Shown piece after piece: positions 45,250 through 56,482 of a stretch of 64,000 bases of DNA; position 1 is the first letter of the stretch, and each line of letters begins with the position of its first letter. The position numbers and the translations under genes are program-made. The stretch is from Atherix ibis. Its lineage: Eukaryota; Arthropoda; Insecta; Diptera; Athericidae. The stretch lies in NCBI GenBank assembly GCA_958298945.1, contig OY282607.1:49019020-49083019 (forward strand). Reading direction: 5' to 3'. A model generated the notes under the pieces. The model was not told the DNA's origin, searched no databases, and saw nothing but the letters and a program-made list of their open reading frames with translations.

Positions 45250-47550
45250 GTTTGAAATAATTTGTGTGTTTTTTTTTTAAATTGACAAAAAAAATACAAC
45301 AATAACTATGAATATAAATAGCTCTTTGTGAATGTATTAATGTTGATAAAGATAGTATGATAATAACATTCCAAGAACATTCTGTAATACCTTAGGAGCT
45401 TCCAAACAATTTCCCCCCTAAAATAATCACATAAGGAACATAGCCTCCGGGATACCTAAATTTTTCAGTTTTCCCAAATTTTTTACACCTACACTATTGA
45501 TATTAGGAATGGTAAAAAAGGAGCTAGTTATAAAATCAGTCTTCTATTATTATCAACTCTTGATAATAACTAATTAGTAAATATTTTACATACATATACC
45601 TACGATTCAAGTTCTGGAAACTGGATCAGAATCTAGATGCTTAGACCAATAAACCATATTTCTATAAAACGGGTATGCTGTGCATTTAATATAGTCTGAA
45701 ATCATGAATACATTTACCACAGATAATCCCTTGTGTATAGTATCTAAAGCTAAATGGCAACATATTCATTAATGATAAAGAATTAGAAACAATTCCCGTT
45801 TGGTTTAGATACGAGCAGAGCTGGAAATTGGGTAATGATCATGAATGAAACCACCACTAGGGGGAATTTAGTTGCAAATACTGATACGCTGCCAAACAGA
45901 ATACCGCAGCGAACCAAAATAATCCCGTACAATTTCCACCCCGAACACAACAATTCCATTTTATATTATTTAATTTTCTTATTTTTATCCAATTACATGA
46001 ATAGTAGCTGCAAACGAATATGTAATATGAAAAGTACACGAATTACAAAACAAATTAATTTACCAAAGACGATGATGTTTGTTTTTGCACTTGTTTAAGA
46101 ATAACAACTGGCAAAAGAACTCCTAACATAAAGATATAATTTGAATGTCACCAGCTCAGCTCCACGTAATACTATTACCAGCCATTCAAAATCATCGGCT
46201 AAGGAGGTGCCCCACGTTGTCATAAATATAATACAATAATTTCGATATAATTTTCGCTGAAATTCTCATACGACAGTGTTTATATACAATATACAAATAT
46301 ATATTCACTGTGGCCTCCATTTATTGCATTTTTTTTTTAGATCCTTACTCAAAATTTTTAATTTTATTTTATTTGAATTAGTGTGCCTGGAAAAGATAGC
46401 AACTTTTTCTAAGTACATAATCATATTTCATAATGTATTCATCTAAGAAATTTCACATAAAATTTTTTGATTAAATTAACCATCGAATTTATATTCATTT
46501 CAATTAAATTTATCTTTATCCTTGGTTAACGCTAAATATATTATAATTTAATATGAATGTATTATTGTTAATTTATTGTTATTTGCTCATGGTTGTAATT
46601 TGGGAATGTTTATTGATGTTATTTTAAGAAAAATAATAATATTATTTTTGTTATTTGTATCCAATTACATGTGACATTATCATTATGTTGACAACTGATT
46701 TTTACTTTGACAAAAATACTATTAAACAGGATACGGGTGGTTTCTTAGGCGGTTTAATTTCATTATTATTACGAACTGACAACATGTAAATTAACCATTT
46801 TTCTCGTCGACAAAATAATCAGACTAAATTAAAATTATATAATAATATTTATATAGAATAGTATGCGGTTGTTAAATGTAAAATCAGATTTTATTAAAAA
46901 CAAGACATTTCAACTTTAGTCTTTGTCGATATTGACGTCGCGTCCCATAAGCCTTTTCCTTCAGTTGGAGACAATCCGTTCGCTAGGAGTATGGTGTAAT
47001 ATGTTTCTTACTGCATGCTAGAAGATCACATTACTCGTTTCGCAACTGTTCTATAATTCATCGCTACCATAAGAATCTAAAATGTTCACAATCTTTGATT
47101 TTGTATTTATGATAATAATATTAAAACCGTTGTCCGAATAAGACAAAATATAAAAAAATTTAGGACCAAGACTATGGATCATAGCTTATTATTCGAAATA
47201 GTAATTGAAGGTTTTATTTTTATAGGACAATAAAAAAAACCTAAAAAATATAACGACGTTAGAAGGAAGGGGTTTTAGATAGTTGGGGTAGCAGATAAAT
47301 ATTTTATTTGAGTGGCTAGTATAGCGCATCGAATTTCACCAGTTTAACCTTGGCGCAAATGACATCGTTCTGTATCTTCTCAAATCCCGTACAAACTTAT
47401 ACAAACTTATTGTATGAAAACATTTGTTGCTCTAATTGCTTTTAAAAATTTACCTTTTCTTTAACTAATGATATCTTATCTTAAAAGAGATCCTTCGGTT
47501 TTTTATTTAACTTTTCAAAATTTCATCCCTTATCCGGGACTAAAAAAAAT
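45250..47550. other. Intron, no gene seen
   Basis: AT-rich. An 87-codon frame at 45835-46098 has no recognisable domain and no codon bias. No transposon ends found. Confidence 0.4.
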
Positions 47551-48310
47551 CAAAGGTTGAGATTTCATTGTGGAATGTTATTTTTGGAGCGGCTCCAAAT
47601 TGCAAGCTATGGACAATCAAGATGGAGGACCAAGGTTAAGCTTTGCACTTTCAATCACATAACACTATTATTTTTTTATGGTAGTCACGCCGCTCTGAAA
47701 GAACCTGCTCTGAATGATATTCAACGTAACTTTCTTAACAATAAGAATAATTCTCCACTTACCAGCCCGGTAACCAAAAGCCAAGAAGCGAAAAGTTTCT
47801 TCCAAAAATTAGCCAAACTTTTCGCTTGACAAGAAGCGAAAAGTTTCTTTCCAAAAATTAGCCAACCAGTCTACACAACAATCTACCCACACGCGTTATC
47901 GCTAATCTTATAACGTTCAACTCACGATCAGTCATCTTTCAAGTCCTGTTTTCAATTTCTTAAAACGAATTAATAAGCTCTAACAAATCTAATCACTTCC
48001 TATTGGACTATACAACTAACAAATAACCGATTTCAGTAACCCACTCACTTTACAGATTGGCAACATACCTGCTTGATCGTGGCGCTCATATCTCTGAGGT
48101 ATTCCATCAAACAAATAAACCAACAACCAAATTTATTCCTGCCTCTGTCCAAATATGGTTTTATTATGCAATAATTTAAAGGAAAGTTGAACAATGTTAA
48201 ATAACATAATTAATGGTCAATTAAAATTTCCAAATATAATTATTTCGATACTAATGTAATTAAAATTTAAAAAAAAAACATCTTTCGGGCCAAGTTCTTC
48301 AATTTAAAGC
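47551..48310. other. Less AT-rich segment with a small tandem duplication, origin unknown
   Basis: More balanced base composition than its surroundings. A 90-codon + frame (47557-47829) has no recognisable domain. The 34-base word beginning AAGAAGCGAAAAGTTTCTT occurs at 47783 and again at 47831. It could be transposon debris, but I cannot name a family. Confidence 0.4.
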
Positions 48311-49060
48311 TACAAGGGTCGTTCAATAAGTCCTTAGAAAAAGATGGAAAAAAACTGTTTTAAAAAAAAATAATTTATTTTTCAATATAATCTCCTTTTA
48401 GCCATTTACACTTTTCCAAAATTTTTATCCCGTCCAAAAAATAGGATTTCGGAAGTTCTGCAAAATACTCATCCGTTTGAGCAATGACGTCCTCGTTGGA
48501 AGTGAACCGTTGTCCGCCAAGCCATTTCTTCAGATTGGGGAAAAGAAAATAGTCACTCGGGGCCAAATCTGGTGAATAAGCGAGATGCTGCAACAATTCC
48601 ATTCTCAATTCCACAATTTTGGCCATGGAAACAGCGCAGGTGTGCACACGCGCATTGTCCTGATGCAAGAGGATTTTTTTCTTCTTCAGATAGGGGCGTT
48701 TCTCTTTGATTTCCTCGCTCAACCGTTGCAATAATGACGCGTAATACGCTCCTGTTCTTGTTTTTCCTTTTTCCAATTAGTCGACAAAAATGATGCCCTG
48801 CGAATCCCAAAAGACCGTGGCCATCACCTTGCCGGCCTATGGCACAGTTTTTGCTTTCTTCAGAGCCCGTTCACCCTTGAAAATCCACTGTGATGACTGT
48901 CTCTTCGTTTCTGGAGTGTAGTGTATCCAGGTTTCGTCCACAATGACATACCTACGAAGAAATTCGGCAGGATTGCGATGAAAGATTGCCAACATAGCCT
49001 CAGAGTCCACTACACGATTGCGCTTATTCTCCTCTGAGGACTTATTGAACGACCCTCGTA
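48311..49060 (-). mobile_element. Mariner family A, copy A4, deletion derivative
   Basis: Left end TA + CAAGGGTCGTTCAATAAGTC. Right end is GGACTTATTGAACGACCCTCG + TA, joined directly to codons for SEENKRNR at about 49038. The leader, both helix-turn-helix motifs and WVPRLL are gone, leaving 750 bp with both terminal repeats. Confidence 0.92.
48375..49038 (-). pseudogene. Mariner A4 transposase catalytic remnant
   Basis: Retains the catalytic domain only: VIVDETWIHYTP (first Asp; one Tyr lost), HQDNARVH (second Asp) and, 34 residues later, PSDYFLF (third Asp). A stop and a frameshift lie between 48770 and 48840. C terminus KGDYIEK at 48375. Confidence 0.85.
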
Positions 49061-50176
49061 ACAGAACTAAACGCATCACTCCGTAGCAAAAAATTCAGCC
49101 TGTCCCTTACTACTCGTAGTTCAAAAACCCCACCTAATTGTAATAAATTATACATAAATTCTAAAATTTAAACCTTTTTGTACAATAGTTATTGAAGACG
49201 TATTCTATATTATGATTATTAGTTTAGGCGTTTTAATATGATAAAAAAAAAATATTTAAAAAAAAACTCTGCTGTTTATACAAATTTGTAAAATTATATT
49301 CGTAGATATGCTCTTTGTATTTTGATAATATTTCAGACTACATAAAAAATAATCTATTTCGTATATTCTAGATTAAAAGTTGATTATTTCGAATTCACAC
49401 AGCACAGATTGTATTGTGTCTACTTGGCGAACAGTAGGGCGTATGAATACGAGTACAAATATCCACCCACATTGAAGCATTTTAATTTTTGTTTTCAAAA
49501 TTAATAATTACAATACTATTTATATGACCTAAAATTGTAACCTTTTTTACAATTTTAGGTCATATAAATAGTACATGCGACACATTTTATTGCTTGCGAC
49601 ACAACAAATTTTAATACAATATATACCATTTTATAATCTGCAACTTACAAACGTGAAGAAAATAAATGCTCATTTTTCCAATAGTAATATCCTTACGCCC
49701 TAGTTTTAAGCAAATAAAATGTTTCAATCCCATAGTGTCAAGGATACGTTCTTAAAATTATTCAATGTCCTATATATGATATAGAATCTCATCTTAGGCG
49801 AAATAATTAAAACAATAAATCCATCTTTCTTATTTAAAGCTCTTTTAATATATAATTTACGATTTGTTTGAATTATAATACTTGCTATTGTGTTTTGTAT
49901 TAATACAATTGAATCAAAAAGAAAGTTATACTACATTTTGTTTTTCTGTTTCCAAATACAACTCGTCAGAATTTGATTCTACAATATTACCGATATTTGT
50001 AGCCTTGAAAAATACCTTTCCATGTTCCATTATTTAGGGTCTGAAGAAACCTTTTATTACTAATTATTGCTCAGATTATGACAAACTATGAACTTGTACC
50101 ACTAAAGAAAGTCAATTGTACTAAAAAGGATATATGGAAAAATTTCTGTTCCATATTTTCAGAATTTTAATTAATA
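49061..50176. other. Intron, no gene; contains one palindrome
   Basis: AT-rich. The only structured element is the perfect inverted repeat at 49514-49573. Confidence 0.5.
49514..49573. repeat. Perfect 27-bp inverted repeat with 6-nt loop
   Basis: Arms 49514-49540 and 49547-49573 are perfectly complementary (TACTATTTATATGACC... paired with ...GGTCATATAAATAGTA). Loop CCTTTT. No flanking duplication seen. Confidence 0.93.
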
Positions 50177-51375
50177 TAACAGCTCGGCTGAAAATTTTAT
50201 AAGGTAACACAGTAAAAAATATATCCAACTTTTCGATACCATTTTTATAGTACTCTTTCGGTTATGCCTCAAAATAAGCCTCAGTTTCGGCAATCACTTC
50301 ATCATCGGTCTTAAATTTCTTGCCAGCGAGCATTCTCTTGAGGTCTGCAAACAGGAAAAAGTCGCTGGGGGCCAGATCTGGAGAATACGGTGGATGGGGA
50401 AGCAATTCGTAGCCCAATTCATTGAGTTTGACCATCGTTTTCATCGACTTGTGAGACGGTGCATTGTCTTGGTGAAACAACACTTTTTTCTTCTTCAAAT
50501 GAGGCCGTTTCTTAGCGATTTCTTTCTTCAAACGATCCAATAACGCTATATAATAGTCGCTGTTGATCGTCTGTCCCTTCTGGAGATAGTCAATGAATAT
50601 TATACTATGCGCATCCCAAAATACAGACGCCATCACCTTGCCAGCCGACTGTTGCGTCTTTCCACGCTTTGGATTCGGTTCGTCGCCCGCTCTCCACTCT
50701 GCCGACTGCCGATTGGACTCTGGAGTGTAGTGACAGAGCCATGTCACATATCGACGCAAAAATTCGGGTTTATTGCGCTTGAACAGCTTCAAACACTGCT
50801 CAGAATCATCAACACGTTGTTGTTTTTGTTCCACAGTGAGCTCACGCGGCACCCACTTTGCACACAGCTTTCGCATGCCCAAATATTCATGCACGATATG
50901 TCCAACACGCTCTTACGATATCTTCAGAGTCTCAGCTATCTCGCTCAACTTCACTTTACGGTCATTTAAAATTATTTTGTTGATTTTTTTGATGTTTTCT
51001 GCCGTAACCACCTCTTTTGGGCGTCCACTGCGTTCTGCATCAACTGTGCTCGTACGACCAGTTCGAAATTGACGAAACCAATATTTCACAGTTGAAATAG
51101 CTGGAGCAGAGTCCGGATAACGTTTGTCAAACCATGCTTTGGTTTCCACTGTATTTTTTTTCATCAAAAAGTAATGCTTTATCAATACACGAAATTCGTC
51201 TTTATCCATTTTTTTTCAATAACAAAAGTTGCTTCACTCAAAATGCTATATCTCACGAACCAATCGACCGATTGCTGTCAAATTTTGAAGGATGGTGATT
51301 TGTGATAATTAAGTAGATTTTTGCAAGAGGCGCCATCTAGACGTCAACCTTATAGACTTTTCAGCAGAACTGTTA
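50177..51375 (-). mobile_element. Mariner family J
   Basis: Left end TA + ACAGCTCGGCTGAAAA, right end TTTTCAGCAGAACTGT + TA; the inverted repeats continue into TTTATAAGG / CCTTATAGA. 1,199 bp with a largely open transposase on the minus strand. The terminal repeat type differs from families A-F and I. Confidence 0.88.
50262..51209 (-). pseudogene. Mariner J transposase: one nonsense codon, first catalytic Asp deleted, early stop
   Basis: Starts at ATG 51209 (MDKDEFRVLIKHYFL). The frame is continuous to 50262 except for one TAA at 50915-50913 in the second helix-turn-helix (ETLKIS*ERVGHIV). WVPRELT is intact. RRYVT is followed directly by WLCHYTP: relatives have four residues (VDET) between, so a 12-base in-frame deletion removes the first catalytic Asp. 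The second (HQDNAPSH) and third (APSDFFLF, spacing 34) survive. The frame stops at AYFEA, about 30 residues before the usual end. Resembles cecropia/Hsmar1-like mariners, by eye only. Confidence 0.87.
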
Positions 51376-51933
51376 ATACAATGCACATTCTCATCAGAAT
51401 CTAATCGTCTCTACAAATTATGATACGCGTTTTTTTTTCAACCAAAAATTAATTCAAGTACTAATTTATGTAAAATAAGTATGTATAATTTATTGATAAA
51501 TACAAAATTAAACCTTATATGAACAAAAACTTATTGATAGTTGCATAATAAATTTGATTTTAAAGAGCTAACTTGCCTTGGTTGAATCTATTGAATTAAA
51601 TAGTATGGTACTGACATTAACTAGATTAAAGTATAATCCTAAATGATTTTATACGTTATATGTGTTCAAATATTGCTAAATAATGATATTAGAAATATAT
51701 ATAAATATAAACACATTATATAGGACATAATATTTTATATACTTGATGAAGAGGAATTTATAAATAAATTACGGGTTTCGGTTCGGGCGCGCTACGCTAA
51801 ATAAAATTAACTAAAATCAACAACAAAATTTATAAATTTTTAACAATATTTTTAATATGATAAATTGTATAATTAACAAACTGTAGAATGAATTTTAATT
51901 GTTTATTGTTTATTTAAATTAAATGAATTGCAG
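51376..51933. other. End of 25.5-kb Sdc intron, no gene seen
   Basis: AT-rich except a short GC patch (CGGTTCGGGCGCGCTACG near 51780-51798). The acceptor AATTGCAG ends at 51933. Confidence 0.5.
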
Positions 51934-52125
51934 TTAACGAACCAGGAAACAATAGACAGGACGTATCGAAATCAAGAAACGATCTTGAACTTGACTTTGA
52001 TCCATCGAAAAATCAGCCAACAGATCAAATTATTACGAACAGTGTTTCGGACGAAGTTTCTAGAATGAATACCAAGGGTGAAGACGGAACAGCAAGTTTC
52101 TTTGCACAGCCCGGAATCTTGGCGG
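51934..52125 (+). CDS. Sdc: Syndecan exon, membrane-proximal ectodomain
   Basis: Enters in phase 1 (two bases complete a Phe codon), encodes 63 codons and leaves one base. Sequence runs NEPGNNRQDVSKSRNDLELD through TNSVSDEVSRMNTKGEDGTA to SFFAQPGILA, the juxtamembrane stretch that in fly syndecan immediately precedes the transmembrane helix. The donor GCGG|GTAAGT is near consensus. The join to 57876 gives [12 protein letters not shown], exactly the expected boundary. Proteolytic shedding of syndecans usually occurs in this region. Confidence 0.9.
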
Positions 52126-52674
52126 GTAAGTACTACTCGTAGTTTTGATTTTCATAAATAAGATATAATCTGAGTAGTTAAAATACAATCTAATTTGACC
52201 CATACATGATAAATACATGAAGTTCACAGTTTTATTATCATTGCTATTTATTAAGTAGGTTGAAATTCATCTATGATGAATATGATTAATATTAAGACAT
52301 TGAAATTAAATCAAGAAAACTTCTCTATTAAAAACAATACAGACCTCTAAGCACTCTTCTATGATTAGGGCCGAAAATGGTCAGGCTTCACTTAATGGAT
52401 TTCTGACAACAAAATCCACAGTGTTATTGTCTCGAAATAATAATAGATTATTTTTCTGTATGAATGAAATGTGAATCTAGCTAACGTTAGTTTTCCAAGT
52501 ATCTGTTCATATTGGTCATCAACAGGAAAATAATCGAGTTCCGAAGTGCGTCTTTGATGAAAGGGCCAATTCATATATAGCAATCTGGAACAGAAATTGT
52601 CTGAATTATTCTTTGCGAATACATTGTGGCCATATCGATATTGAAAACGACTTCTAGAACTGGTCGTACACAGA
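52126..52674. other. Start of last Sdc intron, no gene seen
   Basis: Begins GTAAGTAC. No recognisable features before mariner B2. Confidence 0.5.
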
Positions 52675-53970
52675 TACGAGGGTCATTCAACAAGTACTTA
52701 GCCTACAAAAGAAAAAAGAAAATTTTGGAAAGGTGGCAATTTATTTTTCCACATAATCTCCTTCAAGCTCGATACACTTGGCCCAGCGATGCTCTAACTT
52801 TTTTAACCCGTCCAAAAAATACATTTTCTCGAGGGAAGCAAAATAGGCCTCCGTGGCGACGATGACCTCCTCATTCGACCCAAATCTATTCCCGGCGAGT
52901 GATTATTTCAGGTTTGGAAACAAAAAGTAGTCACAGGGGGCCAAATCTGGAGAGTACGGTGGATGGGGCAGCAATTCGTAGCGCAATTCGACCAATTTGG
53001 CCATGGCGACGGCGGAGGTGTGAGCCGGCGCGTTGTCGTGGTGGAACAGCACTTTTTTCTTCGCAAAGCGGGGCCGCTTTTTCTTCAATTCGACGTCAAA
53101 TCGGCCCAATAAGTCAGCATAGTAGCGCCCCGTTATTGTTTTACCCTTCTCGAGGTAATCGATGTGGATCACACCTTGTTAATCCCAGAAAACGGTGGCC
53201 ATCACATTTCCGGCCGATCGAACAGTCTTCGCCTTCTTCGGAGCACGTTCGCCGAGTGAAGTCCACTGTTTCGACTGTTCCTTGGTCTCTGGTGTGTACC
53301 AGTGAATCCATGTTTCGTCGACGGTCGCGAAACGACGCAAGAACTCCGCTGGATTGCGCTGAAACAGCGCCAAACACGTCGCCGATGTGGTCTCACGTTT
53401 GCGCTTGTTTTCCGGTGTGAGCAAACGCGATACCCATCGCGCCGACAGCTTTCTCATGCCCAGTTCTTCGTGTAGAATATGATGCACCGTTCCTACTGCG
53501 ATGCCCACAGTCTCAGCTATCTCGTGAACCTTCAATCGACGGTCTGCCAACACGAGATCGTGGACTTTTTTAACGTTTTCCTCCGTAGCAGCCGTTTTCG
53601 GGGCACCTGGGCGTGGCTCATTAAAAACCGACGTGCGGCCACGAACAAACTCGTTGAACCAATTCTTGACGGTCGCCATCGAAGGAGAAGAGTCACCATA
53701 CACAGCATCCAAGCGATCTTTGATTTCGCTGAGCGTTTTCCCTTCCAAAAACAAGAATCTAATCACCGAACGATATTGTTCTTTTTCCATTTTTGTGCAA
53801 CCGACCGACACGCTCGCTTTCAAAGGCTCCCAAAACAAAACTAATGAATGGAATCGACTGAAACTTTGACAGTAGGCTACTAAAATAATGTACTGCACGA
53901 TGGTAAATGCTTTTTGTGACAGCAGTTCCATCGGGCGGTTAGGCTAAGTTCTTGTTGAATGACCCTCGTA
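52675..53970 (-). mobile_element. Mariner family B, copy B2 (nearly intact)
   Basis: 1,296 bp; TA + CGAGGGTCATTCAACAAGTA at the left, CTTGTTGAATGACCCTCG + TA at the right. Terminal repeats and full-length coding frame are present. Markedly GC-richer than the intron. Confidence 0.95.
52741..53790 (-). pseudogene. Mariner B2 transposase, full frame with two nonsense codons
   Basis: From ATG 53790 (MEKEQYRSVIRFLFLEG) to the stop at 52741, the frame is unbroken by indels: 350 codons including the stop, a normal mariner length. Two TAA codons interrupt it. One is at 53181-53179, where copy B1 has Ser (WD*QGVIHID). The other is at 52905-52903, where B1 has Lys (PNLK*SLAG). Both helix-turn-helix motifs, WVSRLL (relatives WVPRLL), VDETWIHWY, HHDNAPAH and APCDYFLF (Asp-Asp spacing 34) are intact. 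These few point changes imply recent activity of family B in this lineage. Confidence 0.92.
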
Positions 53971-55180
53971 GAAGAGAATAGCTTCTGAGTTGTTAAGACG
54001 TTTTATCTTTTGCGAAGCTATTGTCTTCTGTATGGAAAAACAGTCTATAATTCTATGGAGGGAGGATTCGCGCGCGGCTGTTAGAAGCTAACAAAGCTCG
54101 AAACCGTAAAATCGAAGCTATAAGTATACAAGGGCCTTCGTCTTATATCAGTTTGCTACTTCGTATGAATATGTACAATGAAAATCCTGGTCGTTGATAA
54201 AAATTAGCAGCAGCAGGATGTGAGAGATGGAATACGTAATCCAAAGATAGAGAAGATCCTATCCCAAAATTAGCAAATGATGGCATAGACGCTGCTCATA
54301 AAGAGTCGACCGTTTCAGCAGGAACGCACTTATTGTGTTGAGAACATCGAATTAGAATACCTCGGCGGCGAACGACTAAAACTTCAAAAATTAAAAAAAG
54401 GTCTTTCCATTAATAATGAATTCATATCGATTTTTTTCTCGAATATATAATATGCCTAGAAACTTTTCGATTTGAATCTTCAATGCCTATGAAGCACCAG
54501 TCAACCGACCATAAAATCTTTAATTACCGAAACTACTCAAAATATTTTCCATTATTACAAAGGTTATTAAAAAGCCCCTCAAGTCGATCAAGTCATTGAA
54601 ATCGAATATCTACAGAATCTATTCAATAAGGCTCAAAACATTCCATCAAGGCTCGATTTCAGCAATATTTGCCACGTCTACAAAGATAGGCAGTGTTCCA
54701 TTATCAGAGTGTGAACTTTCTTATGGGATAGCAATTTTCAATATTATTTATTAATATTGTAGTAGTCGCTTCTGATACATTTCAAAATTTATGACCAGTT
54801 TTTAGAGAGCAGTTCCCAGAGTATTATTATTCCACAATTAAAGTAAATTTAAGGAAGGACCTTCCTTCAACAAAATGAAGACTTTTAAATCGTTTCTGTA
54901 GGTTTGTGAGGTCTTTCCCAATATGGAAAGAAATCCACTTTTAACTGAACATATCCTCGGTCCAGAAATACATCCATTTTCGTTAATTATGAAAGTGCCG
55001 CCAACGGTCATTTTTCGTCAAAACGCGAAATGGAAAACGGTATTCCAAAAGGATTCCCTCTATCTATCATCCTTTAATGGTGGGAGCGCAGTTATGATGC
55101 TATCCTGGCAGCATAAACAGTGCGGTAATCTGTACATCAAACGTTTCTTGTTCTGATGTTTGCAGGAGAAATAAATTGTA
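53971..55180. other. Intron, probable LINE debris, unresolved
   Basis: Less AT-rich than typical intron, with short frames. Because a LINE with RNase H follows in + orientation at 55180, this stretch may be its degraded reverse-transcriptase part, but I could not identify motifs A-C. Confidence 0.35.
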
Positions 55181-56385
55181 GTGTATCTGATTCATCACCG
55201 CCCTTTTGGATGGAACCTTACTCAATTTCTTCACTATACGTGCCAATGTACAGGGAAAAAGCCTACTCGAGGCAACAGTAAACCGTTGCATTAGACTAGT
55301 TAGTGGAGCACACCGGACATCTCCGTCGAAATCCATACTGATTGAAACTGGTCAAAAACCTATCTCTTTCTATCTTCAAAAAGCTCGCCTAAACTTAATT
55401 TACCAAGAGCCTATGCCTTCCAAATAACACCCTATACACTTTAATCGAAAATATTATCGTCATATTAGAGAAGTTGAAAGTGTCTAGTTCTGATCCGTCC
55501 ACATATAGAAAACTTTTTCTTGAACAGCTGGATGGATTAAAAGATCATCGAGTGTTGTTCACGGATGTCGCCGTTGGTCACTACATCTTTTTCGGTCGTC
55601 GAACTTTTTGGCTGCAGCACCCGCACATTATGTTGTAGAATCTTCCCTTATAGGGCAGCTCCATATAACGGGGAGCTATGGGTCATCAAAACAGCAATTG
55701 AAATTGCGACTAATATTCCCAGCCTTACGGAGCGCTATTATTTTTAGCGACACCCATTGAATGACCTAGTACTTAGCGCAATTCGTCATAGCCAACTTAG
55801 CAATAGGAGTGTCATGTTGCGATGGGTGCCAGGGCATGTGGGAATTTTGAACAAGTGCTGACAAGTTGGCTGGAGAAACATTCCCAATCGGCCTCGCCTA
55901 CTAACAGAATGGCAACTAACAACACTAGACATTTTTGTCGACTCATTGGATAACCACCAATAAACCAGTCTATTCAACATCCATACCGAAATCTGGATTG
56001 GATATACTACTCTTATTCATAACTTCCTTTTTGGAAACACCAATCGTCCCTTATGCCAATCCTGTGGCACCCATTTCACTATCATCCATATTCTTCAAGA
56101 ATGCCACATAAACAAGAACTATTTCGCAAGCTAGATTCCTTCCATTGTGGAGCTCTTAGACCCAACAACTCCATTTGCCAGTCCCCTATTTAAACTTCTA
56201 CAATATACTAATCTTCTCCACAAAATAGAACAAACTTCTCAAAATTGTACTAACCCCAGACCAGTATCTTTCAGATAACTTCCCACACGTACTATGAAGT
56301 CTGTAAAAGGCCTCACAGTCGTGGCACTATGAAGTGGCCCCTGGCACATGCCTAAGGAACCTTACAATTAACAACAACAAATATG
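55180..56385 (+). mobile_element. Decayed LINE 3' half with RNase H domain
   Basis: Frameshifted translation gives CIRLVSGAHRTSPSKSILIETGQKPISFYL (linker after reverse transcriptase), then RNase H pieces: YNGELWVIKTAIEIATNIPS (the ELxAI-type Glu block) and RSVMLRWVPGHVGI (WVPGH.G signature). Next come ADKLAGETFPIG, and a C-terminal CQSCGTHFTIIHILQECH zinc-knuckle-like block. The order places it in the I/R1-type non-LTR group with RNase H. The 3' end is near AACAACAACAAATATG at about 56370-56385. Confidence 0.75.
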
Positions 56386-56482
56386 AAAGTGCCGAACATT
56401 ATTAAAAATAATCAAAAGAAAAACAATTTAAGACTATAACCCATGTGCATTTAGGGTCAGATTATTTATCTGTTATTCTTTT

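Noticed and set aside
45835..46098. 87-codon + strand frame as a possible extra syndecan exon or small gene
   Set aside because: No splice-compatible phase, no acidic or Ser-Gly composition, and no recognisable domain.
47557..47829. 90-codon frame as a gene
   Set aside because: No domain recognised, and it lies in a segment with a local duplication; noted only as unexplained sequence.
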